DNA of 64,000 bases from Saccharum officinarum (GCA_020631735.1 CM036160.1:6060407-6124406); one strand, 5' to 3'. Numbered from the stretch's first letter, positions 44,601 to 57,400 are shown. Made by a program: numbers and translations. Notes: a model not told the origin generated them from the letters alone.

Positions 44601-45848
44601 GAGTTAAATGCATCAGCGGCCAGTGAACTTATTATGGGGTGTTACTTGGGTCCACAAACTTTAAAAATTACATTTCTGGGTTCCCAAACTTGATATGTGG
44701 TGCAACACACACTACTATAAAAATTGATTTGGTGAGACACTGCCCAAACATTAACGCAGGTGGTCACAAAATGGAACCATCACCTAAAATACAAAATGAT
44801 TTTCGGAGTACGTGACCGTGTCTCACAAAATGCTTTTACGGAGGCGAACATTTTATTTACGGAGGCGGTCAGGATTGCCCATCTTGTAAAATCGGTTTAC
44901 GGAGGCGGTCAAAAAGTGACCACCAGCTAAAATCAATTTACGGAGACATGCCTCTTAAGAGGAATGTCTTAAAAAATAGAGGACATTTTCGGAGACAGAC
45001 CAATCATGGGCAAGCCCACTCTCCCTCTGAGAAACCCTAGCGAGCACGCGCATCTGAGCCGCTCCATCTCTCTTCCTCCCTCTCTATACCGAGCAAACTA
45101 AACTCTCTTCCTCTCTCTCTCTCTCTGCCGACCACACCCGAAACCCTAGCGATTCCTGGCGGTGGATATGGATGGCGCAACTCCCAATGGAGGGCACGCT
45201 CACGCCATAGGGGAGGGCTACTCACACCCTGGAGATGGCTTGGCGTCGCAAGACCCAGGGAGGCGCGGGATCCCTGGTGGAGGGGAAGCGGCACGGGATC
45301 GCCTTCTCGGGCGCGCGCAGAGCTCGGCTCTTCTCTGGCCACACAAGGCCCTTCTCCGGTGCGCGTGGCATGGATGTGACCGGATCTAGCGATGATGACG
45401 ATGACAATGGCATGCGGATCCAGCGAGCGGTGGCGAGCACATGGATGGGCCCTCTTGGCTTGTCCACGGGTTTTTTTTTTCTTTTTTTTGTTCTTTCTAA
45501 TTGGTTTTTGAAGATAAGCATTGTGTCCGCCTGCGAAAACATATTTTTTTGCATACAGGAGTTGTGTCCACCTGCTCAAACATTGATTAACACAGGCGTT
45601 TATTTCCAGGCGGACTGAATGCCTGCCTGCAGAAACCTATTTTGCCCACCTCCAATCTGATATGTGCAGTAGTAGCACATCCTCAAACTTGTAAAAAAAT
45701 TACCACGGGTTCATTGTGGACCATACAGACCACTGTTGTGCACCACTTAACAAGTTTAGGGACAAGAAATGTATTTTCAAAGTTTGTGGACCTATGTAGC
45801 ATCCCATGGCAATTCACCAGTTTAGGAGGCCGCTCATGCATTTAACTC
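44601..45848. mobile_element. TIR element carrying a nested CACTA
   Basis: Inverted ends starting GAGTTAAATGCATCAGCGGCC and GAGTTAAATGCATGAGCGGCC share about 110 imperfect bases, including GGTCCACAAACTTT. The flanks TAATTTTA/TAATTTAA resemble an 8- to 9-bp target duplication. The family is uncertain (MULE-like by TSD length). Confidence 0.5.
44710..45677. mobile_element. Non-autonomous CACTA-like element
   Basis: Starts CACTACTATAAAAATTG. TTTACGGAGGCGGTC subterminal repeats recur at 44838-44985, and inverted relatives (GCCTGCGAAAAC) lie near the right end around 45520-45640. An ACA triplet flanks both sides. The GC-rich middle (45030-45470) with an AAACCCTAGCG motif gives long frames on both strands and may be captured sequence. 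The right end is decayed. Confidence 0.6.
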
Positions 45849-46550
45849 TAATTTAAAATACGTACTAATCCATCTTTTAAGAAATTTTAAAACCACAAAA
45901 AAATGTTTATGCACTGTAACACTTGGGAATACACAGGGAATACATGTGTTCTAAAGTTTTGTTAAGTATTTTTACTGAGGTTTGACTGGTCACTTTAAAG
46001 AGAGGCCAACACTATTATAGGAAATATTTTTGGTGGCGGTCAAAATGAATTTTCAGAGGCGGGAATGGCGGCCGCCTCTAGCCGATGATCAATATTGATC
46101 AGTCATTTTTAGAGGCGCCTGCCATGACCATCTCTGTTAGTCCATTAACAAAGGCAGGTGTGTAAAAAAGCCTGTCTCTATTAATATAATTAGAAGAGGC
46201 CACCACCTTAAGTTGTCTGCCTTTATTTATCGTTAGTAGAGATATGGGCCAACATAAGTTGCCCGCCTTTGTTAATGATCTAGAGAGACAACATCCCAAT
46301 AATACTGCATCTACTAATGTTTTCCAGATTTGAATTATTTCGTTTCCCACCATGTCTTTTGAATTTTGTTTTCACAATTATAATAAAATTCTTACAAATT
46401 AAATAAGACTTAGAACCACCACTAGTGACTCGTCATCGTAGTACGAACATTATACAAAATAAACGAAAGAAGGCAGGATTTCTTGCCTCTCATTAGTGTT
46501 ACACAAGGCATGTTTAGTTCAATTGTCTAAAACAAGTCCGCTAACTTGAT

Positions 46551-46618
46551 GTCAATATGCATTAAGGGTCGAGGCTATGCAAACCAAGTCCTGGAAAATT
46601 GAATCTTCGTTTCTCCGC
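46551..46618. repeat. Scrap of a fourth copy of the triplicated segment
   Basis: About 65 bp matching the TTGATGTCAATATGCATTAA to CCAAGTCCTGGAAAAT stretch of the other copies. It ends abruptly at the LINE fragment. Confidence 0.6.
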
Positions 46619-47440
46619 ACATCTATGTACTGGGTCGGTGTTCTCCAGCTGCTGTAATTCTCTGCGTAGCTCCTCAATCTTTCTCGTAACATGGCTGAAG
46701 TTGCCTGCACTCCAAGTCTTGAGGGCCTCCGCCATTCTCTTTAGATTCTGAGCTGTTGCTCCAAGATTGCCACCCTGGGCGCGCCCAGGAACTTTCCACC
46801 ACGGCATTGAGTCCCTTAGATGGCTCCCGTGACTTCATGGCGAAAAGTTTTGCTGTTGGAACTCCGGCATCTCTACCCCTGTAACCTGACAAATAATGCC
46901 ATGGGGTCCGACCTAGAGGAGGACAGGCGAGTAATATTAGAATTAGGAAAAAATTCAGACCATTCGGAATTTGTGACTCCTCGATCAAGGCGCACCCACA
47001 CGTTCGTGCCACCTTCTCGATTATTATTGTAAAATCCAAGGAAGACCAGAGAAACCTATCTAAAGTCCATCATTTGTCGTTTTGACCATGGGATTTCAGA
47101 GAAGCGCCCGTGCTGCCACATCGCTTCGTTAAAATCGCAATAACCATCCACGGGCCATCCTACACTCCACCCAGGTCACGAAGAAGATCCTAAAAATATG
47201 TCTATTCTCAACACGAGGCTCTCCATAAACAAATGTACCCCTCCAAGGAACTTGATCAGGGGATTCTTTTTTATTAGCACATCGAAACAACGGTCTCCTT
47301 GGGACAGCAAGGAGACATCAACAGACTCATCCCAAAAAAGAGCAACACCACCACTAAAACCAAAGCTATCTTTAGCTAGACAGTGACGCAAACCTAACCT
47401 CCAAAGTAAATTACGGACTCTATTAGCGTGGTTGAACACT
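46619..47440 (-). pseudogene. L1-type LINE ORF2 fragment (endonuclease to linker)
   Basis: On the minus strand: RNLLWRLGLRHCLAKDSFG and FSGGVALFWDE from the endonuclease middle, a decayed CDFNEAMWQHGRFSEIPWSK block (the GDFNE motif region), and then LKTWSAGNFSHVTRKIEELR from the linker before reverse transcriptase. Frames shift several times. There is no reverse transcriptase and no poly(A), so it is not a simple 5'-truncated insertion. Confidence 0.75.
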
Positions 47441-47704
47441 ATTTAAACAGCTACCCTCTTCTCCACCACGAAGGGAAGCTTCACATTAACAGAAAATTCA
47501 CCAAAGAGAATTCAAAAAGTAATTTTCATATTATAATAATTAAGTACTGCCACTCATTCAACCTCATGACATCAGAAATATTATGAGATGTATGGACTCG
47601 TACAATTTTTACAGTTCTTTTTCATGAAAATGTTTCTAGAGGTAGGCTATGTTCACAGCTACAGAAACCATTTTTAGAGGTGCATAAAATGAATTATTAT
47701 ATTG

Positions 47705-47984
47705 GGGGGTGAGGGGCTTATCGGGCGCATCTACCTATATTATGTAAGCTAAGTCACGCGATTTTCACACATCCAACCACGGACGATCGAACTAAAAACC
47801 TAAAAGCTCACACATTGCTTCCTTACCACTCCACTTTGAAATAACTTGACCAAGATGAAGAGTTGTTTGAACTAAAAAGTTTTAGATCTCATCAAGTGCT
47901 GCGACTTTGGTTTTTGTCTTTTATCCGTCTGAGACCATTTTGAACAATTCAATAAAACTGAATTTCAAGATCTAAACAGGAGAG
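47705..47984. other. No recognised feature
   Basis: AT-rich spacer before copy 2 of the triplicated segment. Confidence 0.4.
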
Positions 47985-48591
47985 TAGATAACTGGATCTA
48001 AACAGGGTGTTAGACTTATCCAACAGATTAATTATGAAGAGCTTTTAAAGTTCCAAATTGTCCATCAGTTACACTTGTTACATGGACATGATAGCCTTTT
48101 CTCAAAAAGAAAAAACATGGACATGATAGCTTGCGTTAGGTGGAGGCAGTGTTGCCATGCATTCCGCCTGATTACTAAAAAGGGAATGTGCATGCTGCAC
48201 GTGCGTTAGCATGGAAGAAATGAGGGACATTTTTTCCAGTATTGCAAAATCGTTGGTTGTCTTTAATTTGATGTCAATATGGATTAATGCCTGGCGAGGC
48301 TGTGCAAACCAAGTCCTTGAAAATCCAATCTTTATTTCTCCATGCACTATGCTGCTACGTAATGTTGTTGATGAAAAATGTGTCACACAGAACACTCAAC
48401 ATCTCTTGTGGTGAAATTCACACCGTAGTGCACCTAGAGCACATGACGTTATGCAAGTATCGCACTTTTGTGGTGAAGGACAGATAGGTTTCGACCAAGC
48501 TAGCAAAGGATAACTATTGTGCCTTTGTTAGAATAAACTAAATAGTTTTCATAAAACAAGTAAATACCATCCAAGTTCTAGCCTGAAAGAA
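47985..48591. repeat. Triplicated unidentified segment, copy 2
   Basis: The least interrupted copy. It matches copy 1 from the GTTAGACTTATCCAACAG motif to CATCCAAGTTCTAGCCTGAA. It provides the empty site for the Stowaway MITE of copy 1 and for the insertion at 51844 in copy 3. Confidence 0.75.
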
Positions 48592-48803
48592 CACCACCAC
48601 AGCATGTGCATCAATACGGCCAATCTCAGTGGGGGCTTCATAGGAGTTTCATGGGTATTCTAAATAAATAAGCTGGCATAGTATAGTATAGATGAACAGA
48701 GAGATGATAAAAGTTTCATGAGGATGAAATTTATCTATATTGTTTTCCAACACATGGGAGTCTTGGAAACCTAAACATAAAATACCCACTGAGACTAGCG
48801 TAA

Positions 48804-50168
48804 CACTCCAGACTAGAGCTTCTTCTTTCTATCTTTCTTGTCGTCTTTGTTAAAACCATCGGGAACTTCAGCAGACTCCTGTTGGTTGCTGAAAACCGAC
48901 AGGATTGAGTAAAAATATTCCTGTCGGCTGATGAAAACCCACAGGAAATATCAAAACTGACAAGAACAGGCCCCTGACTCCTAACGGCCCGGCCCAATTG
49001 ACAGGAGTCCTCCCCATGGCTGAGGCGAACAAAATTCTGCGCGCGAGGCCAGCGAAAAAAATGACGATGCGCCTTTTTCCCCATGTTACAGTACTGTGGT
49101 CCCACAATGAAAATAATAGACATCGCCAAACCCTAGCTTACATCTGCCCATCCTCGTCTCCTTCACCCGCCGCCACCAAGCTCCTATCATGCCCATCTCC
49201 ACTTCGAGCGTCTCCTCGCCGCCCCATGAGTTCCCGGCCACCGGCACCATTGGCGCCCCCAGGGGCCTCCCCAACGCCCGTACCGCCCCCAGGGGCCTCC
49301 CCGACCCCAAGCCACCGCCGCTCCGACGAGCTCCCTGTCGCCCGCGCCGCCCTTGCCCCAACGGGCTCCCGCCACACTGAGGGGCTCCAAGGCGCCCACA
49401 CCGCCGCCGCCTCGGGGGGTCCTCGACGCCCGCGTCGCCTACCTGAGCGGCTCCTCGACGTCTGCTCGCCTCCCCAAGGGCTTCCCCGACCTAATACAAC
49501 CGCTACCTATGGCACCAACCCCAGGGGCTTCCCACCACCCATGCCGCTCAGGTGCTCTCTCTCTCTCTCTCCCAACCTCTCCCTCTCAGATCTGCTATCT
49601 ATTTCCTTTCCTGATGGGATCCATGTTCACAATTGCATAAAACTGACGAGATCTATGTTTTGGTTTAGATTTAGATCTAGCGAACTGTTGATCTCATAAT
49701 ATGTTGTGCTAATTTAAGTGTTGTGGAGATTGTACCAACTGGACCAATGATTTGTTTCTTCTGGCTATAAGTAATCAGTTAGTTTATTACTTGATAGGAG
49801 CTTTCTTGCTCTATTTCTACTGCTGAGAAGGAAATTTTGGTATTTATCCCCTATGCGAACTGTTCGCGTGGCTGTAGTTGTAGAAAACTAAAGGATCATG
49901 CCTATAGGCTATAGCAGTGGGCAGTGGTAGTGTCGTCTAAGATTCACACTCTAACACTGTATTAAGATCTGAAGCTTTTAAAACAAAGTAAAAAATTTAA
50001 TTACACAGATTAGCCATATCATGTACAGGAGAGATAGTAGCGCAGCTAAAATCCAAATTACGAGAAGTCCATGAGTTGAGAAACAGTCATCTTTCCTGTC
50101 GATGGTTTTTTGCCTTTTCCTGATGGTTTTGGGCCGTCAGGAATTTCCTGCTACGTGCTATGTGGTAG
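48804..50168. mobile_element. CACTA-like element with GC-rich interior
   Basis: Starts CACTCCAGAC. Subterminal words such as CCTGTCGGCTGATGAAAACC recur in both orientations at 48860-48965 and 50095-50150, and it ends near TGTGGTAG. TAA flanks both proposed ends. The interior at 49140-49560 is proline-rich in translation and encodes no transposase. The ends are non-canonical, so limits are tentative. Confidence 0.45.
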
Positions 50169-50578
50169 TAACCGCCTAACAGATGTAGGGATTATACATT
50201 TTCTTGACAATTAATAAATTATGACAACGTCGACAATTGGAAACACAAAATAGCATTTGTTTATAGAAAATGGAAGCGCTTATTAGTACAGGTGTACCGT
50301 ATATGTAACTGATTTGATTGAATTCTCTTAATCCATCTATTGAAATATTAAAAGTGCAAAACATACATTTGAGCACCCCACGTGGATACGTGGAGTTAGA
50401 TGCAAAAATCCAGATGGATAGTTTCGACCATAAGAAACCTCACCAGGCAACTTACACGCACCTAGTCTCCCATCGGGCTTATAAACTATTCAACCATTAA
50501 TTTATTATGAATTAAAATGAATATTAGAGTCTAGTATGGATTGAGTATGTTTGACAGCAATACTTACTATAAATTTAA
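50169..50578. other. No recognised feature
   Basis: AT-rich non-coding sequence. Confidence 0.4.
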
Positions 50579-50677
50579 GGCCTTGTTTTGTTTCCAGGAA
50601 TTGAAAACTAATCTAATAATAAAATGGGAAGTACTTTCTAGATATTGGGGTTCAATTCATGGGATCCAAATGAGCCC
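50579..50677. mobile_element. Tourist-like MITE
   Basis: 99 bp with ends GGCCTTGTTTTGTTTCC and GGGCTCATTTGGATCCC (complement of the right end), flanked by TAA on both sides, as in PIF/Harbinger-derived MITEs. Confidence 0.6.
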
Positions 50678-50929
50678 TAAATATATTTGTAGTATACATT
50701 AAATTACTAAACCCAATGCAATTTAATGTGACTAATGAATCATTTTAATGTAGAATTTAATTTACAAATTAAAGTTAATGCTGACCAAACTGTATGATTA
50801 CAAATAATAATAAGTGTATGATTACAAATAATATATTATAAAACAAATGAATAACCAAAGTGTAATACAAAAGATCACGTTATGTCAAACTATGTCTTAT
50901 AACTGGATCAGAGGCAGTAGATAAGAGAA

Positions 50930-51785
50930 ACTCCAGCACACAGCCCATACTAGAGTTCCCATTGCTAATTATGGGTGCCCAAGCCAAAACACAACTCCAG
51001 CAGGGTCCTTAAATTTGGGTGAGCATCAAAATCCACCCCAAAGACCCTGTTCACGGGGGCTCAGCTTCGGGCATCCAAAAGACCATGTCGGCCATTGTCG
51101 TCCCGGCCCACATGCGGAACCAGAGCGCGGTCCCTCCGGCAGCCCCTCCCCTAGCTCCTCCCTCTAGCCAGCTTCATCCGGCGGATGCGGCGACGAAGGG
51201 CCCGCGTGGCCCCACCGGCAGCCCCTCAACTCCACTCTCTCCAGGCGGCTCCCTCCATCGGACATGGCGGCGCATGGCCCAAGGATCTCCATCCCCACGT
51301 GAATTCTTTGATCTTGGCAGATCTCCTTGCCTGCCGGCCCGTTCGCTCCTCTGACAAGTCCCGCGGCGGCGCAGGGCCCGTGTGATCCCTCAGGCACTCC
51401 CCCGTCACCTCCGGTCGGCTGCCTCTGATAGGCGGAGCCGCGCAGGGTCCACGCAGCTCTCTCGACGGATCTCCTTGTCTGCGCATTTGGTTCCCCAATG
51501 GATCTCCCCGCACGCATCCGACGCTTCTGAGTCCGGAGGTTCTGTTCCCAAGTGCAATCCCCTGCATCCTCCGGGCCCGCTGTGTTGAGATACCTTAGCT
51601 GTGTAGAGCATTGAGAATGATGAGTGGGTCCTGATTGTTAATGTATATCAAAAGGATTGAAGGGATCTGATTTGAAGGCTTCTGTTGGACCAGAGCCAAA
51701 AAAATAGGCCCTTAAAAATGAAGGGGAGCCCTCAAATCAAAAGTAAGGGCCATGTGAGGGCTCCTAGTAGACTTCCTCCTAGTTC
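50930..51785. mobile_element. Possible DNA transposon with GC-rich interior
   Basis: Left edge GAGAAACTCCAGCACACAGCCC and right edge (complement) GGAAGTCTACTAGGAGCCC are weakly inverted. The middle, 51050-51590, is GC-rich with overlapping frames on both strands and no known domain. Its right edge lies at copy 3 of the triplicated segment. The classification is a guess. Confidence 0.3.
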
Positions 51786-51843
51786 TAAACAGACGGTTAG
51801 ACTTATCCAATAGATTGATTAAGAAGAGCAATTAAAGTTCAAA

Positions 51844-52370
51844 GGCCCCGTTTAGCATAGCTCAGCTTTCGTTTTTAGGCTTTCACCTTCACGAGGTGCT
51901 TTCTCGGTGAAAGTATATCTTTTTTCGAGACATGTTTGGCAAAATAGCTTCACAAAGTAGACAAAAAAATGACCCAAAAGCCCTTAGCTTTTATTCCCTT
52001 TTCTATTTTTCCGTCATCTCCATGACATCCCGTCCGCCCTCGCCCTGGCAGATTGTGCCCCCAGCATCCGTGCCCTGGCAGGCCATGCCCTTAGCTGTCA
52101 TCGCGTCCATGCCTCTGCGTCCCCAGAGGCCCTCATGATGGCGCTCTCTCTCTCCTAGAGCCGGGTAATTTCGATCTTTGCATATACTAGGGCTCACATG
52201 TGCGAATGAAGCTGCTAAAAGCTACTATTTTCACTCATCCCATTCACGTGTGAGAGCATGATTTAAGGTGCTAAGTACATGTGTGAAGCTGTTTTGAAAA
52301 GGCTTATTTGGCAAAAAAACAACTTCAAACAGCTTGTGAAGCAGGAGGTGAAGCTATACCAAACATGACC
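51844..52370. mobile_element. hAT-like non-autonomous element
   Basis: Inverted ends GGCCCCGTTTAGCATAGCT and GGTCATGTTTGGTATAGCTT (complement of the right end). Copies 1 and 2 of the host repeat show the uninterrupted site AAAGTTCTAAATTGTCC. The target duplication is short or decayed. No transposase is present. Confidence 0.6.
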
Positions 52371-52834
52371 TAAATTGTCCTTTGCTTACCCTTTTAAAAT
52401 GGATAATTCAACATGATAGGCGCCTGCCAAATTAGGTGGAGGCAGTACGTACGTGTTGCTTTGCATGCCGCGGATTGCCGCCTCATTGATAGAAAGGGAA
52501 AATCTGCATGCTGCACGTGCGTCAGCATGGAAGAAACGAGGGATATTTTTGGCAGTATTGCTAGGCCGGCCGGCACTACTGTCAAATCGTCGGTTGTCGT
52601 TAATTTGATGTCAATAACTCAATATGCATTAAGAGTCAGGCTGTGCAGACCAAGTCCTTGAAAATCCAATCTTTGTTTCTCTAAACATTATGCAGCTAGG
52701 TAATGTTGTTAATGAAAAATGTGTCAAACAGAACACTCAACACCTCTTGTGGTGGAATTCATACCGTAGTGCGCCTAGAGCATATGACGAGACGTAAATA
52801 CCACACTTTTGTGTTGAAGGACAGCTAGGTGTCC

Positions 52835-53493
52835 TACCTAAAAAGAGGTGTCATCTTAACAAAAGACAACCTTGCCTGACGTAATTAGAATGGTGACACA
52901 AGGTGTAGCTTTTGTCATTCTCCAGAAACTATTCATCACCTCTTTTTCGAATGTTTGTATGCCAAATTTCTGTGGCGCGCTGTACATTTAATGTTTGGGA
53001 TATCACCTCCCCTCAGCATAGATGATTTATTTGTTAATTAGTCTAAGATGGGTGGTAACTTGCATAATTCCTTGTTATTAATGGCAGCATTGGCTTTATG
53101 TTGGACAATTTGGATAACAAGAAACGAAGTGGTTTTTGACAAATGTAGACTGAAATTTTTTTTACAGGTACTATTCAGGGGAACCCATTGGCTATGGCAA
53201 TGGGCAAGACTGCAGCGGCGTGATGATCTACGGGACCAGCTAATCTTTGCTGGACAGCATTTGGAGGCGTCAGCCTTGCATTTCTTTAGTTCCGATAGAT
53301 GGTTATCAAATAGGTTTATCGGTCTTTATTAGTCAAAACTTTACTTTCCGTTTCGTTTTTCTAAGGACTGGTTGTAACGCTGCAAACTTTGGAGATTATG
53401 CGCTGGCCGTTGGGTCGAATCTTGTAATAATTAGCCTGATTCTACCTTATGGTAGACGAAGCCGGATATAAACTATCATTTATCTAGAAAAAA
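52835..53493 (+). mobile_element. 5'-truncated L1-type LINE with TSD
   Basis: Contains the C-terminal zinc-binding end of ORF2 (CSFCHSPETIHHLFFEC, then LWRAV and ITRNEVVFDK), a 3'-UTR, and a terminal A-run. The target duplication AGGTGTCC flanks it at 52827-52834 and 53494-53501. It is about 660 bp long, a typical 5'-truncated insertion. The last ORF2 frame ends near 53332 after an internal stop near 53040. Confidence 0.85.
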
Positions 53494-53690
53494 AGGTGTC
53501 CAGTAAGCTAGAAAAGAATAACTATTGTGCTTTCACAAGAATAAACAAAATTGTTTTCATAAAAAACAAGCAAATACAACCCACCAAGTTCTCGCTTGAA
53601 GGTAACAGATGTACTCCGTCCGTCCGAAAAAATATTATAAGATTTAAAATTTGTCTGAAAAAATTACTATTTAGCTATTGGACATGATTA

Positions 53691-54258
53691 TAAGCCTATT
53701 TGAGCTTGAGATTGCAGTCTACATGCGCCAATCAAGACCACGGTGCTGTTGTCTTGTCATCAGCTCACATAATGTGATCCGAATTTGGCGTGTACGTGTG
53801 AATTAGTAGAAGCGTTGTGCCAATCCCACCTAAATTGTTCCTATTGGTTTCAGTTCCCAAAGAGACAAATTTGGCTTGATTAGCAGCCGAATACAAGTTT
53901 TGATCATTGTAATAGTTGAAAGGCATTCCATATTGGGATTGCTTCGCAACTGGGGGCGATCCACGTGTAGACACATCATAAGCTAAAGCAGTAGGCCGAT
54001 CAACATGTTTACCTTTTAATCTTTCAAAGGGCACCATTAGCAAATTAGCCGCAGAAAGCAAATTGTTATCATTAACTTTCTTGTTTTCATCTAGCATCTT
54101 AGCATAGTCAGCATGAGTAGGAGGTGGATTATCAACCTGTTTATCATTCTTTACCTCAGGTGATGTAGTGCAGAAGTAGAAGATTCGCCGAAGATGGGAT
54201 CTCTGAGTTGGGTGACAAATCCCTGCCGATCTATCGTGCAGCTCGAGAGAATTGCTTT
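53691..54258 (-). pseudogene. Retroelement-like reading frame, downstream of LINE insertion
   Basis: The minus strand reads KAILSSCTIDRQGFVTQLRD after the LINE target site, then a stop at a GAGGTAAAG donor-like sequence. It continues as THADYAKMLDENKKVNDNNL and FERLKGKHVDRP to 53765. The style recalls gag-like proteins of grass retroelements. In element sense it would follow the piece at 60766-60843. The family is unknown. Confidence 0.4.
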
Positions 54259-54422
54259 AAGGTCGGCGATTATTTTATTTTCTAGAACATGACTTCATGT
54301 GTATTTCATTAAGAACAAGGTAGCACAAAATAGACAACAGCCATCAATGGCAAGATGCCAGCGAGCTTAACGTGAAAGGCTACATTTTGAATAGATGCGC
54401 GACTAGCAGCATGCGTTAAGCG

Positions 54423-57400
54423 CTAAGGCCCCACGGCCACTACCAGAAACTGGGAAGTCGCCGTGAACCCCGCGATGACCCACTCATCCCCTTCTTCTAG
54501 GACCACCTGCGCCGCTTGGCTTGCCGAGGTGACAACTACGCGGGAATTGCGCTCCTTCCACAGACGCCAAGACACAAGCAGCACCACGGAGTCGAGCCCC
54601 CTCCGCAAATGAGAAGGCACTAGCCGACGGGCATCCATCCACCACGACGAAAGCGCAGACCCCGGCTGAGGTGCGAGCTGCTCCCAGCCGCCGGGGCGCA
54701 GCAGGCGGAACCAAAGTTCCCGCGCGTAGACACATGAGGTCAGAAGGTGATCCACCATCTCGTCCTCCTGACCGCAGAGCGCACAGTTGGCCGAGTCCTA
54801 GAGGACATGCCTCTGTCTGCGATCTGCCATCCAAATATAGCCATGGATGGCAAGCCAGAAGAAGAACTTAACCTTCGGTGGCACAGACGCCTTCCAAAGC
54901 TCCTTGTCGCCCAACAAGGAAGACATCCCCAAAAAGAACAACCGGTAAGCTGACGAGGCGGAGTATGCGCCATCCGGTGTCCACCACTAGACAAAGCGGT
55001 CACTGGCCGACGGCCTCAGCTAGACGGACTCAAGCTTCTCCCAAAGATCAACATACTCATACAACACTGGCGCAGTGTGAGCCCTAGTGATGTGGCGCAC
55101 CCATCTGCGCTCGTATAGTGCCTCCTTGACAGAAACCTTCAAAAAGCGGTGACCAATGGCCCTGAATAGGTGCGGCGCAAAAGATTTGATTTGCCCCAGC
55201 AGGCAACCAGGTGTCGGTCCAGAAATGGGCCGAGACCCCATCCCCCAGCTCGACGTGCACAGAGCAGCTGAACATGGCGTCAACCATCATCTCCGGCTTG
55301 GAAGCGAGTCTCGTCCAGGGAGGCGCATCATGACTTCGCTTCTGCCACTCCCACCTCAGCCTCAGAGCAAACCCGAGGACCCTCATGTCTGGTAATCCCA
55401 GACCACCATAACATTTTGGTGCACACACCACCAGCCAAGCAACTCTACATTTTGCCCCCGGCCACGGTGTCCATGCCAGCCCACAGAAAAGCGCTTAGCA
55501 ATCTGATTGATCGCCCTGGCAGATAAGCAGCATGTGATAGATACATGCACAGGTATGGCTGACAACGTCACCTGGGCGAGCGTCCTTCTTCCTACTGCGT
55601 TCAGGAGATTTCCCTTCCAAGTTGGGATCCGCCTTGCGATGGCATCAACCAGGAGCTGCTCATCAGAGCGATGGAGACGCCTGACAGACAGTGGCGCACC
55701 CAGATAGCGGCACGGCAGGGGCGACAACTGGTAGGGAAACACCTGCTGGATGAGGGCGACCTCTTCCTCAGTGCAATGGATCAGCGAAATGAGGCACTTG
55801 TCCAAGTTGGTGATAAGCCTCGAGGCTCCAGCGAACAAGTCTAGGATGACCTAGATGCAACGAAAGTCCTCCGGCTTAGGAACAAGAAACTGGACAAGGT
55901 CGTCCGCGTACAGCGACAACCTGTGGCCGAAGTGGTCACCCGGGAGAGGTGAGAGCATTCCTCTGTGATCTGCCTCCACCACCATGGCATTGAGCACCTC
56001 CATGACAATCACAAACAGCAAGGGTGACAGCGGGTCCCCTGCCGCAGCCTGCATGCATGACAAATGCGGCGACCCAAGAAACCATTGACAAGAACCTTGG
56101 TGCTTGCCGATGAGAGGATAGCCGCAATCCAATCCCTCCATCTCTGTGGGAAACCTATATGCTCCAAGACCTCGAGGAGGAAGGGCTAGGCGACTAAATC
56201 AAATGCCTTAGCAATATCAACCTTGAGCAGAATGCACGCATGCTGCCGAGCGTGTAGCCAACGGTAGTACAACTGAACAGATCGGAAATTGTCATGAATT
56301 TGCCTCCCCTTGATGAATGCCGTCTGGTTGCTCCTGACCAAGGAGTTCATGAACGGGGCGAGCCGCAGCGCCAGCCCTTTGGAGACCAGCTTGCTGAAGC
56401 TATGAATGAGGCTAATGGGCCTGCAGTCCTAAAGACCAGAGGGATTTTCCTTCTTCCGTAGTAGAACCATGGACGCATCATCTAGCAGGTAGAAGCTCCT
56501 CCAGTCTTGTTGCCAAAGCGCATTGAAGGTGCTTCATATGTCCTCCTTTATGACCGGCCAAGCCGCCCGATAGAACCTAGCAGTGAAGCCGTCTGGGCCA
56601 GGAGCACGATCAGCGGGCATTTCCTGGATAATCTTGGCGATCTCATCCTCCATGAACTCCAAAGCGAACACCTGCAGGTCCACCCTCGGCAAGTCAAGGC
56701 GCACCAAATCGATCCGGTGGAGGCGGTGGAACCTGGTTCACAGCAGGGCATCGTAGTAGTCGAACACCACCTCCGACTTGGCTTCTTCTGAGGTGAAGGA
56801 GCGACCCTCATGCATGAACATTGGAATGTAGCTCTTGCGCTTCCTGTGGCAGGCTTGAAGATGGAAGAATTTAGTATTTGCATCCCCGTCCTTCAGATAG
56901 CGGTACGGAGACTTCTGCCTGGCAATAGACCTGGACATGGAGGCTAGGCTGAGCGTGGCTACTTTGAGCTCATGATGCAGCTCGATCTCCTCCGGGGACA
57001 GCAACCTGGTCTCCTGTGCGACGTCCAGCTTGAAGATGACCACCCGCCTGGCCACAGCAAGCTGAAAGCGAATGCTCCCGATCCGTTGCACGCTCTAGCT
57101 TTTCAACGCTTTGGCAACGTTGCGCAGCTTTTAGTCCAAGGCTCTACAAGCGTCCGCCTCCAGAAGGGGACAAGTCCAAGCAGACCCGACCATGTGAAGA
57201 AATCTTTCCACCCCCGGCCAGAAGTATTTGAAGCGGAACCGTGGCTGCACCCAAGGTTTAGTGCTAAGCACCGGTTACAAGGGAGCATGGTCGGAACAAT
57301 CCGTAGAGCGACAGTGCAGGTTGTGGAAGGGGTGGTTCTCAAGCCACAGAACCGTGGCGAAAACCCAGTCGATGCGTTCCATCATTGGTCTACTCCGCTC

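Larger units (their letters stand above)
46009..47704. mobile_element. CACTA-like element containing a LINE fragment
   Basis: The left end CACTATTATAGGAAATATT is followed by GAGGCGG-type subterminal repeats. Around 47635-47700, inverted AGAGGTG words and ATTATTATATTG suggest the right end. The interior includes a scrap of the triplicated segment (46551-46618) and the LINE fragment, so it may be composite. Boundaries are approximate. Confidence 0.45.
51786..53690. repeat. Triplicated unidentified segment, copy 3 (with two insertions)
   Basis: Matches copies 1 and 2 in three blocks: 51786-51843, 52371-52834 and 53494-53690. The breaks coincide exactly with the element at 51844-52370 and the LINE at 52835-53493. 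Confidence 0.75.

Noticed and set aside
48998..49699. 233-codon proline-rich frame
   Set aside because: It lies within a CACTA-like element, has low complexity, and competes with long frames on the opposite strand.
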